Of a DNA stretch of 64,000 nt, positions 7,986 to 15,881 are shown piece by piece. Each line of letters opens with the position of its first letter. The first letter of the stretch is position 1. The notes beneath the pieces are model-generated. The model had not been told where the DNA came from and searched no databases. It was given only the letters and a program-made list of their open reading frames with translations. The DNA is from Caulifigura coniformis (GTDB lineage: Bacteria > Planctomycetota > Planctomycetia > Planctomycetales > Planctomycetaceae). Position numbers and translations under genes: made by a program. The DNA lies in NCBI RefSeq assembly GCF_007745175.1, contig NZ_CP036271.1, positions 1,632,154 through 1,696,153 on the forward strand. The letters are read 5' to 3'.

Positions 7986-9143
7986 ATGGATGCTTGGACT
8001 GCCTGTCGCTCTCTGGCGATCTGCGTTCTCTTCGTTTCTTCCGCCGGATCGGCCTTCGCCGCCGCTGAAGGTTTCCGCACCGCCAACTTCGTGGTGAACG
8101 CCCCCACGCAGGAAATCGCCCAGAAAGTTGGCAACTGCGCCGAATACTGGCGCGAGGAACTCGCCGTCGAATGGCTCGGAAAAAAACTCCCCAACTGGTA
8201 CAAGCCCTGCGAAGTCACCGTCCAGGTCGGACAGATTGGAGCCGGCGGAGCCACCACCTTCAGCTTTGAAGGGGGCGAAGTCTTCGGGTGGCGCATGCGC
8301 GTCCAGGGAACGCTCGAACGCATTCTCGATTCGGTTGTCCCCCACGAAGTCAGCCACACCATCTTCGCCTGCCATTTCCGTCGCCCCCTCCCGCGCTGGG
8401 CCGACGAAGGAGCCGCCACGCTCGTCGAACATATCTCCGAGCGCAAGCGCCAGATGGACATCCTCCAGCAGGTCACCCGCACCCGAGATCGCATCCCCCT
8501 CGCGCAGCTCCTGCAGATCGATGAATACCCCAAGGACATGCAGAAAGTCCTCGCTCTCTACGCCGAAGGCTACTCGCTCGCCGACTTCCTCGTGAAATGG
8601 CACGGCGACAGGGGGAAGCAGGTCTACCTCGAGTTCCTCAAGGATGCCCTCGCCACCAACTGGGAATCCGCCTTCCGCAAGCACTACGGCTTCCAGTCGC
8701 TGGCCGAACTCGATCAGCACTGGGATCGCTGGGTCATCGCCGGAAGCCCGGAGATCCGTCGCGACGACGCCGCCCTCGCCCTCGCGAATCAGCCGGCCGC
8801 CCGGCCGTCCCCCAGCGGCGTCATCGCCGTCGCCGCTGCCGAGGAAACGCCTCGCGCCCGCCCCGGAAAAGAAATCATGGTCCGCGGCCAGAGCGAACAA
8901 CCCGCGCCCGCGCCGGTCGACACCCCCCGCCCGATCGCCACGCCCCGCATGGCCCGACCGCTCCGCACCGCCTCGGCCTCGCAGAACGGCGTGACCACCG
9001 CCGCCGCCCGCCCGGCCAACGCCCCCCCCTCCGACCGCTTCGCCGAGGGATCGCTCGCCGCCCCCCGCTTCGCCCAGCCACCCGCCAGGGAGGAACGCCT
9101 GATTCCTCTCGACCTGGAAGCCCCCGACCCGATCACCCGCTGA
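7986..9143 (+). CDS. Secreted zinc-peptidase-like protein (peptidase MA-like domain)
   Basis: A 385-residue protein with a clear signal peptide (MDAWTACRSLAICVLFVSSA, ending AFA-A near residue 26). The catalytic-type motif HEVSH is at residues 120-124 and a RWADEGAA segment follows at 137-144, matching the HExxH plus downstream Glu of MA-clan metallopeptidases. The C-terminal 120 residues are Pro/Ala/Arg-rich and probably disordered. It is likely exported; the substrate is unknown. The start at ATG 7986 is supported by the AAGGAAAGG site and by the signal peptide; the frame also extends upstream but without a leader-like sequence. Confidence 0.82.
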   Translation: MDAWTACRSLAICVLFVSSAGSAFAAAEGFRTANFVVNAPTQEIAQKVGNCAEYWREELAVEWLGKKLPNWYKPCEVTVQVGQIGAGGATTFSFEGGEVFGWRMRVQGTLERILDSVVPHEVSHTIFACHFRRPLPRWADEGAATLVEHISERKRQMDILQQVTRTRDRIPLAQLLQIDEYPKDMQKVLALYAEGYSLADFLVKWHGDRGKQVYLEFLKDALATNWESAFRKHYGFQSLAELDQHWDRWVIAGSPEIRRDDAALALANQPAARPSPSGVIAVAAAEETPRARPGKEIMVRGQSEQPAPAPVDTPRPIATPRMARPLRTASASQNGVTTAAARPANAPPSDRFAEGSLAAPRFAQPPAREERLIPLDLEAPDPITR

Positions 9144-9159
9144 ACCACGGAAACAAAGA

Positions 9160-9191
9160 AAGCCCGGCGACTCAAAACGCCGGGCTTTTTT
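9160..9191. terminator. Rho-independent terminator between convergent genes
   Basis: Stem AAGCCCGGCG (9160-9169) pairs with CGCCGGGCTT (9178-9187) across an 8-base loop, and is followed by a run of T (9186-9191). It sits 16 bases after the stop of the secreted peptidase-like gene and before the end of the convergent transaminase gene; the mirrored A-rich flank may allow weaker use in the other direction. Confidence 0.88.
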
Positions 9192-9221
9192 CATGGGGGC
9201 ACTGCCGCCGATTCCCCGAAG

Positions 9222-10082
9222 CTACGACCGGACCAGTTCGTCGATTTCCTTCTGGTATTCGGCCACCAGCCTGAGCGTCACCGGCCCGGCCTTCCCCGTT
9301 CCGACGCCATGACCATCGACTTTCGTCACCGGCAGCACCTCCGAAGTCGTCCCCGTCAGGAACAACTCGTCGATCTGCCCCAGTTCCGATTTCAGCAGGC
9401 TCCGCTCGATCACCTCGATGTTTGCCCGGTTCGCCAGCTTCAGCACCAGCGCCCGCGTGATCCCCGGAAGAATGTTCGGGCCCAGCGGCATCGTCCACAC
9501 CCTGCCATCCTTCACTCCAAAGGCGCTCGTGTGCGAACCCTCCACGATGCTCCCGTCCTCCGCGATGAGCAGTGCCTCCTGGCATCCCGCCTGCGCCGCA
9601 GCCTCCGCCGCCATGCAGTTCCCCAGGAGATTGATCGACTTGATGTCGCAACGCTTCCAGCGAAGATCGGGAACCGTCACCACCGCCGCGCCGCTCTCCC
9701 GGAATTCCGCAAACGGCGTCTCGGTGAACTCCTTCACCCACACCAGTTCGTTCGGCTTCGTCCCCTTCGGCGGATACTTGTGCACCCGCGGGTACACGCC
9801 GCGCGTCACCTGCTGGTAGATCAGCCCTTCCTTGATTCCGCTCTTCGCGAGCAGGTTCAGCGTCCGCTTTTCGAAGGCGTCGACATCCGCATCGATGCTG
9901 ACTTCCTTCAGGCTCCGCTTCAGCCGGTCCATGTGCTCGCGCAGCAGAAACGGCTTTCCGCCATATACCCGCAGGGCCTCGTAAATGCCGTCACCGAAGA
10001 GGAAACCCCGATCGAGGACGGAAACCTTCACATCCTCGAGAGGCATCACCTCTCCATTCCAGTCGGCCAACGTCACAGACAT
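9222..10082 (-). CDS. dat: D-amino-acid transaminase (class IV aminotransferase)
   Basis: A PLP-dependent, fold-type IV enzyme that typically interconverts D-alanine and D-glutamate for cell wall synthesis; cytoplasmic. The 286 residues are the usual length. Signatures are the VSVLDRGFLFGDGIYEALRV block at residues 20-39, the PLP lysine in KRCDIKSINLLGN (Lys148), GSIVEGSHTSAFGVKDG, LPGITRALVL, and LFLTGTTSEVLPV at the phosphate-binding end. The CDIKSINLLGN wording is more typical of D-amino-acid than branched-chain transaminases, but substrate preference needs an assay. Confidence 0.88.
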   Translation of the reverse strand: MSVTLADWNGEVMPLEDVKVSVLDRGFLFGDGIYEALRVYGGKPFLLREHMDRLKRSLKEVSIDADVDAFEKRTLNLLAKSGIKEGLIYQQVTRGVYPRVHKYPPKGTKPNELVWVKEFTETPFAEFRESGAAVVTVPDLRWKRCDIKSINLLGNCMAAEAAAQAGCQEALLIAEDGSIVEGSHTSAFGVKDGRVWTMPLGPNILPGITRALVLKLANRANIEVIERSLLKSELGQIDELFLTGTTSEVLPVTKVDGHGVGTGKAGPVTLRLVAEYQKEIDELVRS

Positions 10083-10285
10083 CGAATCAAACTCCGAAAG
10101 CAGGCGTTCTTGAGCGTTTGGGGGGAGAATTCCCCATCATAGTCGAGCGACCGGGCCGGAGCGTCAATTCGTCCGCCCCCTCTCCGGACAGCGAAAACGC
10201 GCAGAAACCCCGCACGGTGGACAGGCAGACCGCCGCGGGAACAATCCTGCCAGACCCGGGCGGACACACCGGGAATGGAGATCGA

Positions 10286-10780
10286 ATGCAGACTGACGAC
10301 ACCGCCCCCGCCCGCAGGTCGCTCTCCTTCGCATCCCCGCAGGAAGTCATCGACGACTGCCAGAACCTCTCCTCCGCCCCCTGCCGCATGCTCGGCCAGT
10401 GGACGCTCAGCCAGAACATCCGCCACCTCGCCCAGGGCGTCGACTGCTTCTACGACGGCTTCGGCTTCCAGCTGAACTGGTGGAGGCGGCGGATTCTCGG
10501 CCCCCTGCTCAAGCACCACGTCCTCCGCAGGGGCATGCCGCAGGGAGTTCGACTCCCCGTCGATGCCGGAACGTTGCTCCCGCCAGCCCCGGATGACGAC
10601 CTCCCCGCCGCGCTGGAGCACCTGAAATCCGCAATTCGAAGGCTCGAACAGGAAGCCCCCCGCCATCCGCACCCCTTCTTCGGCCCCCTGACCCACGAGC
10701 AGGCCCGACAGTTCATGCTGCGACATGCCGAACTGCATCTTTCCTTCGCGATTCCCGCCCCGGAGCCCGCCCCGCGTTGA
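10286..10780 (+). CDS. DUF1569 (DinB-like four-helix) protein
   Basis: A 164-residue protein starting at ATG 10286, with GGAG six bases upstream. The RMLGQWTLSQNIRHLAQGVD segment corresponds to the GxWSlxQxxxHLA signature of DUF1569, and the C-terminal RQFMLRHAELHLSF carries the second His pair expected of the DinB-like fold. Such proteins are small metal-binding four-helix bundles of mostly unknown role. The ribBA start lies 86 bases after the stop on the same strand. Confidence 0.78.
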   Translation: MQTDDTAPARRSLSFASPQEVIDDCQNLSSAPCRMLGQWTLSQNIRHLAQGVDCFYDGFGFQLNWWRRRILGPLLKHHVLRRGMPQGVRLPVDAGTLLPPAPDDDLPAALEHLKSAIRRLEQEAPRHPHPFFGPLTHEQARQFMLRHAELHLSFAIPAPEPAPR

Positions 10781-10866
10781 CGGACCACCGGAACCGACAA
10801 CAATTGGCCGCGACCCCGTTGCCGCGCGGCGTCGATTCACGTCCGGACGGCTCGTATGCTTGTGAT

Positions 10867-12081
10867 ATGCCAGCTCTCTCCAATCTCGACGCCGCCATCT
10901 CCGCCCTCAAGGCCGGAAAGATGGTCATCGTCACCGACGAACAGGACCGCGAAAACGAAGGCGACCTGATCTGCGCCGCCGAGTTGATCACCCCCGAGAT
11001 GGTCAACTTCATGCTCCGGCAGGGTGCCGGAGTTCTCTGCGCCCCCCTCACCGAGGACGTCGCCCGACGCCTGTCGCTCTCCCCCATCGTCGATCGCGAC
11101 GCCAATACCTCGCTCCACCAGACCCCCTTCCTCATCCCCGTCGACCACCGCGACAGTGGAACCGGCGTCAGCTCCGCCGCCCGCGCATTGACGCTCAACG
11201 CCCTCGCGAATCCCAAAGCCGTCTCAAGTGATTTCGTCCGCCCCGGACACATCTCTCCCCTCCTGGCCAAGGAAGGAGGTGTCCTCCGCCGGGCCGGCCA
11301 CACCGAGGCCACCGTCGATCTCATGAAGCTCGCCGGCCTCCATCCCGTTGGTTGCCTCATCGAAATCTGCAGCCAGCGCGGCACCGGCATGGCCGATCTG
11401 GACGAACTCACCGAGTTCAGCCGCGAACACGACATCCCGATGATCACCATCGCGGACATCATCCAGCATCGCCGCGTCCGTGAACGCCTGATCCGCCGCG
11501 AGGTCGAGGTCACGATCCCTACCTCCGAGTTCGGAGCGCCGAAGTTCATCGCCTACAAGGTCGACCATGAAGACCAGGAGCCGCTGGCCCTCGTCTGGGG
11601 CGACCTGTCCACCGTCGAAGCCCCGCTCGTCCGGATGCACTCCTCCTGCTTCACCGGCGACATCCTCGGCTCGCTCCGCTGCGACTGCGGCGACCAGTTC
11701 CAGATGGCGATGAAGATGATCGTCGCCGAAGGAGCCGGCGCCGTCGTTTACCTCCCGCAGGAAGGACGCGGCATCGGCCTCGTCGCCAAGCTCAAGGCCT
11801 ACCAGCTGCAGGACGAAGGGCTCGATACCGTCGAGGCCAACCACCGCCTCGGCTACAAGGCCGACCTCCGCGACTACATGGTCGGCCTCCAGATCCTCAA
11901 GGACCTCGGCCTCACGAAGATCCGCATCCTCACGAACAACCCCAAGAAGACGGAAGCCTTCGAGCACTGGGTCGACCTCAAGATTGTCGACCAGGTCCCC
12001 ATCGTCGCCCCGCCGCATCCCCATCGCGCGGGATACATGAACACCAAACGCGACAAAATGGGCCACAAGCTCCCGAAGTGA
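10867..12081 (+). CDS. ribBA: Bifunctional 3,4-dihydroxy-2-butanone-4-phosphate synthase / GTP cyclohydrolase II
   Basis: Provides both precursors of riboflavin: the N-terminal RibB domain converts ribulose 5-phosphate to DHBP and the C-terminal RibA domain opens GTP. RibB signatures are DEQDRENEGDL (residues 24-34), HQTPFLIPVDHRDSGTGVS and RPGHISPLLAKEGGVL. RibA carries the zinc cysteines C261, C272 and C274 (SSCFTGDILGSLRCDCG), YLPQEGRGIGL, and the LTNNPKK end. Length is 404 residues. ATG 10867 begins the conserved domain; the frame is open further upstream but without conserved residues. No FMN riboswitch is evident upstream. Confidence 0.94.
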   Translation: MPALSNLDAAISALKAGKMVIVTDEQDRENEGDLICAAELITPEMVNFMLRQGAGVLCAPLTEDVARRLSLSPIVDRDANTSLHQTPFLIPVDHRDSGTGVSSAARALTLNALANPKAVSSDFVRPGHISPLLAKEGGVLRRAGHTEATVDLMKLAGLHPVGCLIEICSQRGTGMADLDELTEFSREHDIPMITIADIIQHRRVRERLIRREVEVTIPTSEFGAPKFIAYKVDHEDQEPLALVWGDLSTVEAPLVRMHSSCFTGDILGSLRCDCGDQFQMAMKMIVAEGAGAVVYLPQEGRGIGLVAKLKAYQLQDEGLDTVEANHRLGYKADLRDYMVGLQILKDLGLTKIRILTNNPKKTEAFEHWVDLKIVDQVPIVAPPHPHRAGYMNTKRDKMGHKLPK

Positions 12082-12739
12082 GAACGTGTCTTCAACGTGG
12101 GAGGGTGAGACTCTGTCACCGGACACGAAGATTCGTCAGGCAAAGGCGACACGGAGTTCGCTCTCTACCTCCCCATGAACTGAGCCCCGACAGGGGCGGC
12201 ACTGACTGGCCACGGGCGCCAGCCCGTGGAACACCGCAGTCAGTTGAGGAAGCCCCGCAAGGGGCGACACATCGCCTCTTCGCGCGAGCCCCATGACGAC
12301 GCAGGGTGCCAATGGCAGCGATCCCATGGGTGGCACTGGTCTGCTTGCAGCCAGTGCCAAGCGTTGCCGAGAATCACTTCAGGCACGTCGCGCCGACAGG
12401 ATGGCCGGGGTTGGAGCCGCTTTCGGCGAAACCCCGGACAGGTGGCACGTCCTGACTGACGTCAGGAAGGAAGGGCGTGGCAGGCGTTGCCGAGCCCACC
12501 CACGCTCGCAAACGACCACCAGATCCTGCTTGCCAACCAAACAGACCTCCTGAAACGCTGAAGTCGTCCTGCCGCGCGACCACGCCCTTGGCAGGGCGTG
12601 CCACACAACCGCTTTCGACAACACCCCGGTCGCGCGCCAAACCGATCGCCTCGTGTCGGAGAACTGTGACTCAGTGAGAGGAGTCGCCGAACGCCGGCTC
12701 CGCCGGCCGCAACCAGGCGCCACCGGCATGTCGCACCTC
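12082..12739. repeat. Gene-free region packed with short palindromic repeats
   Basis: No gene is supported in these 658 bases between the convergent ribBA and propeller-like genes. It holds GCCCCGACAGGGGCGGCAC near 12184, AGCCCCGCAAGGGGCGACAC near 12251, CCACGGGCGCCAGCCCGTGG near 12211, the TGGCACTGG hairpin at 12331-12359 (arms TGGCACTGG and CCAGTGCCA), and paired GGGCGTGGCAGGCGT / GGCAGGGCGTGCCAC stretches near 12475 and 12590. Members of the first and fourth families recur at 51646 and 4851. Confidence 0.7.
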
Positions 12740-14179
12740 TCACCCACTCTGCACCACGGCCGCACCCTGATCTCTCTCGGCCACGCCCCTGCGCCGCCAC
12801 CTCCACACCTCCCACAACCCGATCAACACCGCGGGCGGCAAGATGCCATAACGCACAAGCCACCCATAATCCGTCCGCGGCGGCAGGTCCACGCGGGTGA
12901 CCTTCGGCCCCCCATGAAACAGAAATGCCTTGTCGCCCGGTTCAACAACGACATCCGGGCCAAGCTGCGGTGTCTCCGCCACGATCTGGCCTGTCGGAAT
13001 CTCCGTGATCCGGGTGAAAGAGGACGTTGACACGAGCGGAAGCAGCTTCACGTAAACACTCGGAGCCCGCATCAGCAGGGACTGCAGGACTGAACGGGGA
13101 ATCCACCCTGACGCCCGCCCCGGCCTGCGAATCGAGGTCGAACGCCACCGCCCGTCTTCGGAGATCGCTTTCGTCCCCTGATACTCGTTGACGAGCAGCA
13201 GGGCGTCACGCGGCAGCCCGTGAATCGGCTCCGCATCGCGCGCTCTCCACCGGGCGATCCGAAACAGATCACTTCCGGCGTCATACAGCACGCACAGCTC
13301 GGTCGAGTCGTCGCTGAAGAAAAAGTATCGGCTCTGCTCGGCCGAGATCCGGCTCACCGACGCATGTTCGAGCCCCCACAGCCTCTGGCCGGTCACCGTG
13401 TCGTACAGTCCGGGAGGATCCTCCGCGTCTCTTGGAACGGCCCACCACGCCAAACGTCCGTCCGGCGATCGCTCCCCTTCATGCGGTTTCGGAAACGCCT
13501 TCCCCGTTCCGCGAACAACCTCTCCGCTCCCGGCATTGGCCAGAGCCTCCGGCGCCCCATCCTCGCTCATCTGCAGATGAACCCAATCGTCGCCAGCCCA
13601 GATCGCTGTGCTGACGCCCGGCTTCGACCACACTGCGGTTCCGTCGCGGCAGTCGTACACGCTGGCCGCCCCACCGGTCACAACCAGCAGTCGGGAGCCC
13701 TCGGGAGAAATGGTCACCTGGGCCTTCTCGGACTCGATAGGCGCTTCGACGAGCGGCTTCATTCGTCCGAAGGACCTCAGTCGGGCGAATCCGGAAATGC
13801 GCGAGACCACGAGCCCCAGGTCCATCCGGACTTTCTGAATCGCCTCGTCTTCGGCCAGGAGAGTCGACAGCGTCTCCCCGGTCGGGCTGTGCAGGGTCAA
13901 CGGCCCATGGACGGGCACTGCCTTGGCGATGCTCGAACGTCCCCGGCTGCGCTGGGCCACCGGCGGCCCGACAGCGACAGCGATGTTTCCATCCCCATCG
14001 AATCCCATCACCTGCAATCGGTTCGACCGCGACTCGGCAACCACGGTCACGAGCGGTGGGCGGCCACTCCACACCCACCCCGTTGCGAGAAGCCACAGCA
14101 GCGCCGCCCCTACGACCAGGCCCCGGATCAGGACGGCCAATCGCCCCCGCGTCCCCGATTTCGTTGTGCGTGTTGCCAC
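12740..14179 (-). CDS. Membrane-tethered propeller-like protein, paralogue 1
   Basis: A 479-residue protein with a basic N-terminus and a hydrophobic helix (VLIRGLVVGAALLWLLATG), a large extracytoplasmic region, and a C-terminal helix (YGILPPAVLIGLWEVWRW) followed by Arg-rich residues. The middle contains short WD/PQQ-like units (ISPEGSRLLVVTGGAASVYD, RSPDGRLAWWAVPRD, LYDTVTGQRLWGLEH). It aligns along its length with the protein at 18394-19752 (for example LTLHSPTGETLSTLLAEDEA against VSIHEPETGRVVRESLSEAD, and ISEDGRWR against ISPDTRWS). Function unknown; no named family. Confidence 0.75.
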   Translation of the reverse strand: MATRTTKSGTRGRLAVLIRGLVVGAALLWLLATGWVWSGRPPLVTVVAESRSNRLQVMGFDGDGNIAVAVGPPVAQRSRGRSSIAKAVPVHGPLTLHSPTGETLSTLLAEDEAIQKVRMDLGLVVSRISGFARLRSFGRMKPLVEAPIESEKAQVTISPEGSRLLVVTGGAASVYDCRDGTAVWSKPGVSTAIWAGDDWVHLQMSEDGAPEALANAGSGEVVRGTGKAFPKPHEGERSPDGRLAWWAVPRDAEDPPGLYDTVTGQRLWGLEHASVSRISAEQSRYFFFSDDSTELCVLYDAGSDLFRIARWRARDAEPIHGLPRDALLLVNEYQGTKAISEDGRWRSTSIRRPGRASGWIPRSVLQSLLMRAPSVYVKLLPLVSTSSFTRITEIPTGQIVAETPQLGPDVVVEPGDKAFLFHGGPKVTRVDLPPRTDYGWLVRYGILPPAVLIGLWEVWRWRRRGVAERDQGAAVVQSG

Positions 14180-14325
14180 GATTGCCCTGATCAGAACTGC
14201 CCGGATTTCGCCGCGCGGAGTCTACTCCGATGTTCGCTCGACGCCGAGCCCGACTGGCGTGACGACACGCCTGCGGGACCGCCATAATTCGTCACGTTGC
14301 ACACTTTCCCGGAGTTCGCTGACTT

Positions 14326-15738
14326 ATGATCCGTACCGCCCTGATCGCACTCATCGTCGGCCTGTTGCTGGCGAAGCCCACCCATGCCGCACCGCCGAAC
14401 TTCGTTCTGTGCATGGCCGATGATCAGGGCTGGGGCGATATGGCCTACAACGGCCACCCCGCCCTGAAGACCCCCGTCTTCGACGAACTCGCGAAGTCCG
14501 CCTGGCGATTCGACCGCTTCTACGCGGCCGCGCCGGTCTGCAGCCCCACACGGGCCAGCGTCATGACCGGACGGACTCCCAATCGCATGGGAGCCTTCTC
14601 CTGGGGCTGGACGCTCCGGCCGCAGGAGATCACTGTCGCCGAGGCCCTGAAATCCGCCGGGTACGCAACCGGCCATTTCGGAAAATGGCATCTCGGATCC
14701 CTGCGGGCCGACAGCCCGGTCTCGCCCGGCCAGAGTGGATTCGACACCTGGCTCAGCAGCCCGAACTTCTTCGAGATCGACCCCTGGATGTGTGACAACG
14801 GCAAAGCCGTTCAGATGAAGGGCGAAGGTTCCGAGGTCATCGTTGCCCGCGCCCTCCGCTTCATCGAACAGCAGCAACAGGCCGGCAAACCGTTCCTGGC
14901 CGTCATCTGGTTCGGCTCGCCGCACAACCCCCACGTCGGAATCGAACAGGACCTCGCCCTCTACCAGGACCAGCCGAAGAAGCAGCGCCACTTCCTGGCC
15001 GAAATCACCGCGATGGACCGGGCAATGGGCCAGCTGCGCGACGGACTTCGCCAACACAAGGCGGCCGAGAACACGCTGCTCTGGTATTGCAGCGACAACG
15101 GTGCCATCCCCGAAGGCTCGACCGGCGGACTGCGGGGCAAGAAAGGAAATCTCTACGAGGGAGGGCTCCGGGTCCCCGCGCTGATGGAATGGCCCGCCCG
15201 ACTCAAGGACCATCGTCGGATCGACGTCCCCTGCTGCACCGTCGACATCTACCCGACTCTCATCGAACTCGCCGGCACAAAAGTCGAGAAGCAGCCGGTT
15301 CTCGATGGCATCAGCCTCGTTCCGCTTCTTGATGGCCAGCTGTCCAAACGCAACAAGCCGATCGGTTTCTGGGACTACGCCACCCGCGGTCTCCCCGCAA
15401 AAAGCGCCGACCTCCTCCAGGAACTGGCAGCCGAGCAGGCCGCCGGTCAGCAGCGCCCCGCGGCCGAAGCCGAACCGATTCATCCTGACCAGTTGCGCAC
15501 CGACTACCCCGACGACACCTTCCCGCGTCATTCCGCCTGGCTGGATGGCGACTGGAAGTTGCACCGCATCGAGCCCCCGAACGGCAAGCTCAAATGGGAG
15601 CTCTACAACCTCAAGGAGGATGAGAAGGAAACCACTGACCTGCTCGCGAAAGAGCCGGACCGGGCCGCAAAGATGCAGACCGACCTCCAGACCTGGCTCA
15701 AGTCGGTCGTCGCCAGCCTGAATGGAGCGGACAACTGA
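14326..15738 (+). CDS. Secreted sulfatase (formylglycine type)
   Basis: Hydrolyses sulfate esters, probably of algal or other polysaccharides, in the periplasm or outside the cell. A signal peptide covers about residues 1-21 (MIRTALIALIVGLLLAKPTH, then AA). Family S1 features are ADDQGWGD (31-38, calcium ligands), CSPTRASVMTGR with Cys72 as the residue matured to formylglycine, GKWHLG, and SDNGA downstream. Its 470 residues are typical. Planctomycetes carry many such genes. No anaerobic-type or FGE maturase is in this window. It is divergent from the propeller-like gene, 146 bases apart. Confidence 0.92.
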   Translation: MIRTALIALIVGLLLAKPTHAAPPNFVLCMADDQGWGDMAYNGHPALKTPVFDELAKSAWRFDRFYAAAPVCSPTRASVMTGRTPNRMGAFSWGWTLRPQEITVAEALKSAGYATGHFGKWHLGSLRADSPVSPGQSGFDTWLSSPNFFEIDPWMCDNGKAVQMKGEGSEVIVARALRFIEQQQQAGKPFLAVIWFGSPHNPHVGIEQDLALYQDQPKKQRHFLAEITAMDRAMGQLRDGLRQHKAAENTLLWYCSDNGAIPEGSTGGLRGKKGNLYEGGLRVPALMEWPARLKDHRRIDVPCCTVDIYPTLIELAGTKVEKQPVLDGISLVPLLDGQLSKRNKPIGFWDYATRGLPAKSADLLQELAAEQAAGQQRPAAEAEPIHPDQLRTDYPDDTFPRHSAWLDGDWKLHRIEPPNGKLKWELYNLKEDEKETTDLLAKEPDRAAKMQTDLQTWLKSVVASLNGADN

Positions 15739-15881
15739 CGAACGGCCGTGCCACGGCGATCCCTGAAGACTCCTTCATCAACTGCAGCGGGAGGGCGGCC
15801 ATTGGTTGCCCTGCCGTCACTCTCCCAGCATGATCTTCAGCCGATGTAGATGAGCCCCATCGCCCACGGCACGAGGCAGTA

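Noticed and set aside
10781-10866. FMN riboswitch before ribBA
   Set aside because: The gap is only 86 bases and lacks the conserved helices and loops of that element.
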